64,000 bases of DNA. It comes from Kalaharituber pfeilii. Taxonomy: Eukaryota > Ascomycota > Pezizomycetes > Pezizales > Pezizaceae. The position numbers were made by a program, and so were the translations under genes. Positions 10,304 to 20,000 of the stretch are shown piece after piece. The stretch's first letter is position 1, and each line of letters begins with the position of its first letter. The stretch covers positions 124,001 through 188,000 of the forward strand of contig WHUZ01000073.1 in NCBI GenBank assembly GCA_015179045.1, in the 5' to 3' direction. The notes under the pieces are model-generated. The model had not been told where the DNA came from, searched no databases, and saw only the letters and a program-made list of their open reading frames with translations.

Positions 10304-12164
10304 GTTGAAAGATATCTCTATCGGAAAATCCAAGAACGAGCCCTCACGAATTCGAAGCTGCTTTTACTTCCGAGCAATTGTATCTGTCGTTCTATTGCAA
10401 AGGAGCCGAAATTTCCCGATAACAGCTCATCCAGAAGGCCCTGCCGCCGCTTGTAAATCCAAATCCAGGACGACGTCCCGTACGCCAATTTCAGCTCCGG
10501 CAAAACCCTTTCCTTCCGATACCTATATCCACCCTTAGTTATAGAGCCTTAGGAACGAAAGTTCTAGTGAATGTATTAGCAAAGTTGAGTATTGGTGTAA
10601 ATATGAGGGTGCTCACTTCGAGCGCCCAGTTGCCGACGGCGATCTCGTTTGAGATCCACCTCTCTGTCTCCAGTCCCTGGGGCTTCGCTTGGTAGTTCAA
10701 GGTGGCTTTCGTTGGGAACTTCCGACCGACAGAAGCGCGCCTGCTTCAAATCGAGTAAACAGGCTGTATTGTCTTGAACTTTGGATCTGGCCGTTGTAGG
10801 GGAGAGTAGGGTTGAATCCCACTCGCTTCGGTGCCTGCGCCCCACCCGAACCCAAGAAAAATACAACTGATGATAGGGCACCAAGATCCCCTTGCCTCCA
10901 TAGGGCCAGGTGGGGGGAAATATGTATCGGCAAATGATGTAGATCCCGTTTGTTCAACCGGCATGAATCTGTAACGCAACGCATCCCTCATCACTCCATC
11001 TGGTTTTAATTTTGGCTCACTTGATAATGAGCGCTTTGCTGGCCATACTTCATTAGGCCAAGCAAAATACAAGCCCAGTGGATTCGCTAGGATGTCGCGT
11101 TAGTTCCAGAACAGCACAATTTGGCAAGCGGGTTGGCCAAAGCGCCCAGAATATTCTTTGCATTCTACTAACTGGAATGTTAGATTGAAAAGTGGGCCAA
11201 AGCATAGTCCGATTGACGATGTTACCCAGGCACTTTAATTGATTGTCTTGGCGATATCTTGGAGAGCAGTGCTCTATCTGAGCCTAAACTGTATCCCTAC
11301 ACACCGGTCCGGGCCCTGTAATAGCATAGTTACTACCTTCCTTATCACAAGGTACAATGCATTGACAAGTTCAATACAACGCCGACTAAACAAGAAACAA
11401 TTTAATCCGTTTAGGAATCCCAAGATTCAAGAACTTCTCATACCCCACGTGTTCAATTTATATACATTGGCGGCGAACTAGCTATATGTACCCCAGTTTC
11501 ACGCCTTGCTTTCTCTTTCTCTTGCCTTGTTTCATTATGATACAAAGCAATTTGCGAGTTACGTTTATCAGCTTGCGGCGCTTCGCTATGCACCAGCTGA
11601 AGTGAAACCCGCTCTCTATCCGGACATCGCTTTATATAAATTGACAGCGTTTAGACCAATCAAACCACATTTCAAGAGAAGTAAATGTAGATCTACGGTT
11701 TGCGATGAATCGCTCGATGTACAGCTATGAGCATATGATAGGTAGCGGAGCAATCTTCCAAACTCGGAGATACTCCTCCGGCCCTCCCGACACGGCAAAC
11801 AGCACCCCCTGCCTTTTGTGTTACGCAAAATCTGGGATTTAGGGAGGTGGTACAGTGGGATCGGTTGCCGGGACTAAGCTGTATGCGGAAACTGTCGGTT
11901 CTAAGCTTAGTAATTAACTCCATAGGCGCTTTTTAGGTTGCGTCCCCAAGATTCGCGATTTTAAGGAGTAGAATAATAGATAATCGAAAGGTGAAGAGTC
12001 TTTGCAAGTTGATTTGCTGAATTTCAAATTATGGAGGTGCAATTCAGTTGGCATCTTCGAGTTAGTGAAGCAGGCTCTGGCGTTACGGGAGTATTTATCT
12101 TCCAAGCTCACATTTGACAACGGGCTTGGCAACCGCTTTTTGTCTCAGTGACGTAAGCAATGTA
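10304..12164. other. Unassigned intergenic DNA
   Basis: Overlapping minus-strand frames at 10576-11072 show no domain I recognise. Promoter sequence of the membrane-protein gene is expected just upstream of 10303, but no element stands out. Confidence 0.4.
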
Positions 12165-12800
12165 CTAGCCGAAAAATAAAATATCCGGACAGGGGACCAA
12201 TGCAGATTATGCGCTATGCAGTATTCGGTAGAAACTAGCATATTTTCGAGTGCTTGGCTCTGGATGTCCGGCCAAATTTAATAGTTTTCTAAATTTCTTA
12301 TGTCAGAATTATCCGGACAGCTGACATAATGAAGTTGGGTCTTTGCATCACCAATATGATATTCCAAGACTACTCTGAGGGGCAGAGCTTTTCCAAGGCT
12401 ATCCTGAGGGCTGCTCTATAAGCTGTTCCGGAGGCTGTTTCAAGGGCCATCTCAACTACTATTATATTTTGGGTATTAATCAATATTAATCTATATACAT
12501 ATATGTATCATGCTACATAATTATTCCCACCATCAGCATTACAGGCAGCCTCCGGAAGAGCGTGTCGAACAGGATGTCAGTAGCCTCTCGAACTGCCTCC
12601 CGAACTGCCTCTGGAATAGCACTGCAATAGTAGTGAAAACAAAAACAGCAGTACCCTACCGCTGGTGGTGATACTTTCAATTTGCACTTCTTGCGGCTTC
12701 AAGATTTGTAGCTAACTTAGCACGCATATGTGAAGCTCTTCGAACCGCATTATCAATGATTTCAGCACACATCGATTTCGGTATTTTCATTTTTCTTTTT
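12165..12800. mobile_element. Truncated CTAGCCGAAAAA-family TIR transposon
   Basis: It starts after TA with ctagccgaaaaataaaatat and tccggacagg, and shares the subterminal motifs atgcgctatgcag and atccggacagctgacataat with the element at 42760-44310. The interior has degenerate copies of the ggaggctgtt minisatellite and a segment homologous, in inverted orientation, to 43500-43660. The right terminal repeat was not found. Confidence 0.65.
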
Positions 12801-12911
12801 GAGATGGCGCGCCCTTATTGATACTAGGTTGCTCATACTATCCGGTATATGCGAATTCATGACATATAAGGACCCCGAAGTCATTCTTGTTTATAGTTCT
12901 CCTCTCTGCTT

Positions 12912-12963
12912 GCCTGTTAGGCGGCATGCGAGTAATGAAAAAAACAAAAAAAAAAAAAACAAA
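12912..12963 (+). mobile_element. Mini A-tail insertion (52 bp)
   Basis: It starts inside the tail hairpin (GCCT-GTT-AGGC, a compensatory variant of GCCC/GGGC) and is flanked by a 12-bp repeat, tcctctctgctt (12900-12911 and 12964-12975). Confidence 0.92.
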
Positions 12964-13759
12964 TCCTCTCTGCTTATCCGACTGCTCACCATATCTGCTC
13001 ACTACATCTGCTCACAATATTTCCACTCATGATTAGCTCTCCTTGCCCACACATGCGTGATGATTACTCAAATAACTTAAAATAAAAAAAAAGCAATTTG
13101 GTTCATACACACGATAGCCTTGCGCTTCAGCCACATCAAGGTTCCTAGCACTTACGATCTACAAAGCGCTTCTCAACTCGTATTAGGTTCTGGCACGCAC
13201 TTTGCAATTGAAAAAATCAATACGAATGGAATGCAGCTAGAACTCGGTATCACAACTAACTCTATAGCAACATCCACTGCCCTGAATCATGTACCATTGG
13301 GATTAATCATCATTAGGCCGACACTGACTTCTTCAAGCGACTACAGGTTGTTATTCTCGTTGCATCAAGGTCCCAAGTATCTTCTACCGCAGCTATGTAG
13401 AAACTAGTTCTTTGAGTATATATAGACTGCAACACACGTATTATTTCTACATACTTCTAAAAATTCGTGAAAATACTGCATATTGTCGTGTCCACCAGTG
13501 ATTAGCAAAGTTTTTTATGGAAATGCCTGTCCCATCAGAGAAAGGTACTTTTTATGAAAGCGAGAGGGTATGCGAGGGCTGCTTCTTGATTACGATAAAG
13601 CCTAAATCACGAAGGGAAGATATAGAGATACCATTGAGTCTATTGATCTAAGAGTCACAAGAACAGCAGGTTTATATAAATGAGAAAGCATAGCATAACA
13701 TGACTAAACAACCATAACTGAATAAGGAAGTATGTCATATCAGGAAGGTGAGAAAGTCA

Positions 13760-15333
13760 CGGAATGCGTGGCTTGCAGATAAATACATATGAGTGGAAGA
13801 GATGAAATGAAAGATAGAAGTGAAATGATAGCAACGGGTGGCAACGGATGTAACGTTCCGACACTTTTTACCTGTCGAGAGTCATTCCGCACGTTCCCTG
13901 TCTTGTATCTCCACGCCCTCCGTACCTTCTTGTCTAGCAGTCCTCCCAGTGTCCTTGTCACCTTTCCAATTCTTGGATCAGCCTATAGCTTACTCGTCAT
14001 TTTTCAAAGCATTCGGACGTCTGACCACTGCATATTATGCGATACATTAGTCAGGTGTCCAGATACTTTTAAAATAACTAGTACATACAGTCTGCTCCTT
14101 TCTTCAGCTCACTACCTCTTGGAACTAGCCCTCATACTCGTTTCTGCTTACTGTCTTGCCCTCATATTGGGGGTAAACCGTAAGCCCTAGCCTTGCCGCC
14201 CTGTCCAATGTCCATCTCTCCACTTCCGGTCAATCCCTCGTGCCCCTTCACCTCCATTACTGCCATGCCCCTGAGTTTCTGGCATACCTGCATGCTCCTC
14301 TTGCCCCCTCCGGTGTGGGTCGCCCTTCAGCCCTCTTCTGAAGCCTCTCTATCACTACCTGTGAATCCAAGATGATTAACAGCTTTACTTCAAGTTCTCT
14401 GTCTTCCTCTACTGTCGTCACTATTGCTAGTATCCCTGCATCATTCGCCGTGGCCCTCGTCCTGAGATTCATCGCCTCTACCAACCCTGCTTTCCAACAC
14501 CCGGCCCCAGCTCTGCTTTCCAGTCCACTACCGATCGTCTTCGTACGCCTCCTTCCAGCCTCTATCCTCGGCTTCGATGTCCTCTGCATTTCCTCCTCCT
14601 TAGTGGCTGTTGTCATCATTGAAGCCAAAGGTAGTCCTTCTCCCCACTCCAGTTGCCCTTTCATGTGTCTCATTCCTTCCTCTGTTCGTCTCTTTTCCTC
14701 AAATCTTTGTGCCCTTCCTCCATCCAGTCTCCTTCTCCTTCTACGGAGGTACGTACTGACTCCAAGTTTGTTAATCCCTGACCACATCTCTTCTCATACC
14801 CATCGGAAGCCCAGTTATCTCCCTTGCGGTCGTGTATTCCATTTCTCTAACTCTCGTAGTTTTGACTCCGTTCTGGCTGCATTCTTCCAGGCCCAGCATG
14901 CAATTGGTCGGAAAGATGATGGGGTAGATGCCTTCTCGTCAGTGGTCCCAGCTCGTTCAGTCTGTTAGCTAACTCCTATGCCGCTCTCCTTCATGTCCAC
15001 CGAGTTACCTGGTGTAGTTTGATCCCCTCCGGAGCTCTCAGCGAGATGACTTCATATATGTCGTCTACTTAAGCTTTGGTGAACGGCCTCTTACTGGCCG
15101 CATCAATGACGGGTTTGATGTCTATTACTGTGCAAAACGACTGGCGACAGAGGCGAGCCTTGTGTTGTCATGCCCCTCCTGGTCGCTGTGGCCCTCAATT
15201 CCTACCTCAGCTCAGGTTGAATGCGAGATCATAGCAGCACTTAGTTGATTGCTCAATGTATTTTCACCGTCGTGTACGAAGCTCAAGAACCGTTTTTTGT
15301 GTACGTTGGAGGGATCCATCGATGAAGGCGACT
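13760..15333 (-). pseudogene. Dead LINE ORF2 (RT thumb to RNase H to zinc end)
   Basis: Frames on the minus strand, broken by many stops and shifts, keep traces of ORF2: an aspartate-rich segment with RPFT, a long basic linker at 14257-14787, an RNase H-like LLIILDSQVVIERL, a VKGHEG block and an AWRYKTG block that corresponds to QWRHRIG in the intact A-family ORF2 ends. A solo terminal repeat of the CTAGCC transposon family interrupts it near 14010-14081. Confidence 0.65.
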
Positions 15334-15343
15334 ATGTCTCTGT

Positions 15344-15387
15344 TGATTTTTCGGCGGCATGCGATTAATGATATTAAAAAAAACGGA
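15344..15387 (+). mobile_element. Mini A-tail insertion (44 bp) at the edge of a TIR element
   Basis: The retained tail is CGGCGGCATGCGATTAATG plus A8. The direct repeat atgtctctgt (15334-15343 and 15388-15397) is the outer end of the TIR transposon starting here, so the retroinsertion hit the transposon end. Confidence 0.8.
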
Positions 15388-15821
15388 ATGTCTCTGTCCA
15401 GTCAGAAAGTGACTGGACAGAAGCCGGGATAAGTGACACTAAACTATATATATATCTAAAGCGACCGCTAAGCTACTAGTACGTACAACCCATGTCCACA
15501 TCCCATGCCTACATCGATCCACTTATTCCAAGGTCCTGCATGAGTGTAGAACAATAACATCTGCATCATCGTACTCTGGTATTTCTTCAGCTAACTCCAG
15601 CGCTTCATCCTGAGTGTAATTGTCTACATCATCGTACTCTGGTATCTCTTCAGCTAACTCCAGTGCTTCATCCACCTTTCTACATGAGTGCAGGACCGTG
15701 ACAATAACATCCTGAGTATGACTGTCCGCAATATCATTGCGCTCTTGAATAGCTTGACGTTCAGCTAATTCCGTTTCAGCCACCTCAGCCCCAGTAGGTC
15801 CATGAGCTGAATTAATGCGTT

Positions 15822-15856
15822 GCAAGCGATAAATGATATATAAAAAAAAAAAAAAA
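15822..15856 (+). mobile_element. 35-bp tail-only A insertion
   Basis: Only gcaagcgataaatgatat plus poly(A) is present, flanked by a perfect 13-bp repeat gaattaatgcgtt (15809-15821 and 15857-15869). It interrupts the transposase-like frame. Confidence 0.93.
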
Positions 15857-16724
15857 GAATTAATGCGTTTTGGATTACGTGAGGTCGATGTGCTAGATGC
15901 GGTTTGAAACTGTATCCGGAAGTTTGGTTCTGGAGAAGGTAAAATAGTGGTTGGAAAACTAGGAGTTTTCCACAATTTTGTACCTCTTGGACTGTATGTT
16001 GAAACTGTAGAACTTGATGTGCTGCTAGTTGAGAAGGTTGTGCAATGAAATGGGAGATTGTATGCTGTCTGAACGAAGCTATGCTGGCCTTGGATATCAG
16101 GAAGGAGGTTTGGTGTCATCAGTGGTGCAGATAATGAACTCTGGGTGGTATCAAGCGTCATAGTCCACTGTTGATGAGGGTCCCATGCGGACTTGTCAAG
16201 ATTCCAACAAGGATGAATCAGCGATAGTGGTATTGACTGTTTAAGAAGATGAAATGTACATAGAAAATGGTGACAAGGAATAGCTTATTGGAGAATAATT
16301 GAGCATGTGGTACATGCAACATTTCCCATATTTCTGGCAGAATCAGAAGCTTCATAAATAGGAGATGATGCAGCTTGCCATTCATGCTTTAGCATGTCAA
16401 TGCAATTCAGTGTAACATGCCCCTGTAGCTGCGAATGCTCCAATACCGGTAATATCTAAATGAAGTGGCAAGTGACGTTTAAGCCGACTGCGGTTCTCAA
16501 CAATTTAGCCCATAACTTTCACCCTTCTCAGGCTTTTTTAAATATGGGCTTGCATAGCTGCAATGATTTCACGGGCACGTAGGAGAGAGGTAGCAGACAT
16601 TGATTGTTGTTTGTTGTTCTTATGCATTGTGTGAGGTAAGGCAATGAAGCGAGCAATAGTTGGTGGTGGGGCAGTGTGAGATGTACTGTGGCATTCCAAT
16701 TTTTTTATGAGAATTCGTCGAGTA

Positions 16725-16754
16725 GAAATATAAAATAAAATAAAAATAAAAAAA
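16725..16754 (+). mobile_element. 30-bp A-rich insertion with 13-bp target duplication
   Basis: The direct repeat aattcgtcgagta (16712-16724 and 16755-16767) flanks gaaatataaaataaaataaa and further A-rich sequence. Six or so bases at most (gaaata) can be tail sequence, compatible with either tail family, and the rest is poly(A). Confidence 0.85.
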
Positions 16755-16919
16755 AATTCGTCGAGTAATATAATAAAAACGAGAATTCATGATTTCAATT
16801 TAGCCCTGCACTCCGAGCATGGGTTGTAGGTACTAGTAGATTAGCGGTCGCTTGTATAGTTTAGCGTCACTTATCCCGGCTTCTGTCCAGTCAGAAAGTG
16901 ACTGGACAGAGACATTCCG

Positions 16920-16953
<34 letters not shown>

Positions 16954-17333
16954 TTGAATTTGGGTCACTACCTTTTTCCTCCTTGTGATGTTGAAGGCAG
17001 ATGTAACGGCGGAAGTGGTCTGGGGCCCGTGGATGACGGCAATCTACGGAGCGCAGGCAGGAGGCAGCAGGCGACAGTTCAGCAGTTCGCAGCAGTAAGG
17101 CGGTTCAACGGTTCACAGCGGTACAGCAGTTCAGCGGGTCGGCACAGCAGGTAACCACTCTACTTAGTAGAAACTAAATACAAGAGGTTGCGTGAAGAGA
17201 AAAGGAAAGGAAAACACGCAGCCATGAACACCACTTATATACACTTTTGAGACTGCAATACGCACTCAGGTTGCATCCTTTTTTTACCCGTATACATTGT
17301 ACCGACATCCCGAACTTAGCGTGGCGCTATTTA

Positions 17334-18171
17334 CTGTGGTTCACCACTTTCCCGGACACCCCACTTTCCCGGACACATTTACCACCAAAACTGCGCAACT
17401 TTCGCACTCAATATCTCAACAACCACAACAGCATTTGTGAATGCACTTTGTGTAGCTATTAGACAAAGTGTAATCCTTGCTATCTAGCACCTTTTCTTCA
17501 TCAAAAATTGGGGGTGCAAAGGGATTATGACTTGTCGCATTTACGTTGGAAGGCTTGGCATTATTTGTATGGGATCTCCATACAAAATGTTCATCAGACT
17601 CGAATGTAGTCCTACTCTTCAACGCTAATTACAATAGCTATGATAGTATATGTCAAGAATCACCTGAAGAGGTATAGTAAGGTGCTACATTTGGTTTACT
17701 TTCATTTGTTGAATTGTAGAGTTGGTGTACAACTATCTACTTTTGGGCGTTGTTCTCATACAAATGGTTTCTATGGGAAATATGAATATTGTGAATAATT
17801 CCACAACCACTACAGTTATTACCTAACTACGTTGTTCATAGTTTCCGACTGAGTGATGCTATTGAATGTGAGTGTCTGAGTTTTTTTCATGAATTGATTG
17901 CAGGTGTAGCATGCAGAATTCGGGGGTGGTGACATTTGTATGGAGATCCCATACAAATAAATGCCAAGCCTTCCAACAAAAATGCGACAAGCCATGATCC
18001 CTTTGCAACCACAATTTTTGATGAAGAAAAAGTGCTAGATAGCAAGAATTACACTGTGTGTAATAGCTACACAAAGTGCATTCACAAATGCTGTTGTGGT
18101 TGTTGAGATATTGAGTGCGAAAGTTGCGCAGTTTTGGTGGTAAATGTGTCCGGGAAAGTGATGAACCACAG
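17334..18171. mobile_element. TA-flanked foldback/MITE-type element with about 230-bp inverted repeats
   Basis: The ends CTGTGGTTCA and the inverse TGAACCACAG are each bordered by TA. The inverted repeats extend through tttcccggacac, ccaccaaaactgcgcaac and a long stretch to about 17580 and 17925. The centre is about 340 bp and has no transposase. TA flanks suggest Tc1/mariner/pogo-type mobilisation. Confidence 0.8.
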
Positions 18172-18996
18172 TACCCGGCTCGCTATACAATATCCCGTTA
18201 CAGCAAAGTTGACGGCATCTCCTACTATGACCACCTACTAGTCCTCCTTTATGCCTCTTTTCGTTTTCTTCAATCCGGCGGTGTAAGTCTTCGGCCTCTC
18301 TATGCGATCTCCGATCTGTAGCTGATCGAACAGCTCGTCGTAGGATTGAAGGATGTTCGCCAGTACCTTCTGTCCCAGCTTGGCCACAGTATTAAGTGAT
18401 GTAGGTCAGTAAGACCCCGAATCTACCTCATGCTTTGTGCATATCGATATAGACTGGCACTTTCGGCTATTTCGTCGATGAAGGAATATATATCCATCAT
18501 ATGTTCTGCAAAAAGCCTAACATACAGCGTACGGGTGACGAGTTTTTGGGTAAGCTGGACGGCAACTTTCTGGTATGCAAAATCTCATCTAAACATGACT
18601 GTCAGCCATAGTTTATATACCGGTAGCAAGAGCTATAATCAAGGGGCCCAGAGAGCTCTGTATTCGGAGTGCAGGCAAGTCTGGTGAATTGTGCGGCGCC
18701 GGCCGGTTAGTGCGGTTCTGAGCCTCCCCTGGAAGGGAGGTTCTGAGTGCGACTGTCATGTGAAAACATTTCGGCGAATTTTTACACATTGTTTTTCGCC
18801 GGACTTTTCGCCAATCTTTCATTCACTTGAGTCGATACAGCTTCGCATTGCCTTCAGCATTTATTACAGCTCGCAGTCTATCTGAGATATTACGTACTAA
18901 TGCTAAAAGTCTAGCTTGTAGGGATTTATTTATTCTACTCATACAATTTGCTTTGCAGTTCCTCTATGTGATCTTTTCGTCTGTACTTCTGTGCCA
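18172..18996. other. Unassigned, possible decayed coding sequence
   Basis: On the minus strand near 18180-18380 a short readable segment (VAKLGQKVLANILQSYDEL) looks protein-like but has no start, no recognised family and broken flanks. Confidence 0.3.
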
Positions 18997-19226
18997 TTTT
19001 TTTTTCTTTCTTTTTTTTCATTCTTTTTATCATTACTTGCGTGCCGCCCTGGGGGCTATGGCGAGGGATTAAGTACAAAAGAGAAAGGGAAAAGGTGAAA
19101 AGTGAAGTACAATAGAATTGACAGGAGCAAAGTAAGAGATCCAAGCTGCACGTTCATGCCTAGAGATCCGCCCACCTCAGTAGTTCCACCCTTCCCCTTC
19201 ACCTGTCTCCGGTGGTCGGTGTATTC
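18997..19226 (-). mobile_element. A-family insertion (230 bp)
   Basis: The flanking repeat is ctgtgcca (18989-18996 and 19227-19234). The minus strand ends with tail A (GCCC-CCC-GGGC, with GCAAG in place of GCGAG) and a poly(A) interrupted by G residues, indicating age. Confidence 0.75.
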
Positions 19227-19322
19227 CTGTGCCAGTTGCGGGCACATATAAGTGGCCCCTAGTCCACATCCACTTCATAGCAATATCCTGCCCCTTTGTT
19301 CCAGCGTCATGTCTCAGTAACC

Positions 19323-19388
19323 GCTCTGCCAAAGCGAGTAGCGATAAGCGGGGCTACGTGATATTTTTCTTTTAAAAAAAAAAAAAAA
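19323..19388 (+). mobile_element. Diverged B-tail insertion
   Basis: The segment ctctgccaaagcgagtagcg, then ataagcggggctacgtgata, followed by a short T-rich gap and A15, aligns with tail B. The direct repeat was not found. Confidence 0.65.
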
Positions 19389-19760
19389 TAGAAATACCCA
19401 AGCAAAGAATGGGGGGCCTACGACCCTCACTAGTAATGTAGGCGGACACAAAACTTTTTCTCACGACGGAGGTTGTTGGTGGTTTCTGCTGTTCAATCAA
19501 GGCTTCGGCGCTCATGCATCTCGAGCACAGTAATCGTACTGGCTGAGTGTGGTTGAGGTACTGCTACGGGCGAGTTTTGCTGAGTGATACCCTCTGGTTT
19601 CCGTTGCGCTTGCTGCCGCCCAGCCACCGCTATCTGCCCCCGCTTCTTCGCGTTTGCTGAAGTTAGCCCTGTGATCTGCGGGGTACTGTTTGCCCTTTAC
19701 TGGGGACTTGGAGTTGTGGCTATACCTCCGCCGGAACTTGGCCTTGTGCCCTGTGCAATT

Positions 19761-20000
19761 TTTTTTTTTTTTTTTTTTTTTTATATCATTACTCGCGTGT
19801 CGCCCTACGGGCTATGGCGAGGTCTGGTAAGGTACATGTGATAGCTAGCGAAAACTGAAGTAAAAGTATGTAGTGAAATGGAAATAATAAGGAAAGTCTC
19901 GTCCGCCATGTCCACGTCTCTCCGCCCTATTCTGCCAACAGCTCCATTAGTCTGCTTATTGGGTCTTCTTCCCCCCCCTTTTGCCGTGGGGTTTTTTCAA
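19761..20000 (-). mobile_element. A-family insertion (240 bp) at the 3' end of the STAND gene
   Basis: It is flanked by a perfect 13-bp repeat gccctgtgcaatt (19748-19760 and 20001-20013). The minus strand ends in tail A with GCCC-GTA-GGGC and CTCGC/GCGAG, then a long poly(A). Because it has the same orientation as the gene, its first bases supply a new stop codon for the STAND protein. Confidence 0.92.

Larger units (their letters stand above)
15384..16919. mobile_element. TIR DNA transposon with subterminal hairpin
   Basis: Inverted terminal repeats of about 85 bp run inward from atgtctctgtccagtca and from the matching end at 16919. Each contains a perfect hairpin, ctgtccagtca/tgactggacag. 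A minus-strand frame at 15523-16161 (starting MTLDTTQSS, with ALELAEEIPEYDD repeated twice) is probably the remnant of a transposase C-terminus; upstream frames are broken. Two retroinsertions lie inside it (15822-15856 and 16725-16754). A related element is at about 46199-46740. The superfamily is not determined. Confidence 0.75.

Noticed and set aside
10576..11072. Three overlapping minus-strand frames as a gene
   Set aside because: Different frames over the same bases, none with family resemblance or consistent start and splice sites.
16920..16949. Pure A-run next to the end of the 15.4-kb transposon as another retroinsertion
   Set aside because: No direct repeat was found on the two sides; could be part of the target or a simple expansion.
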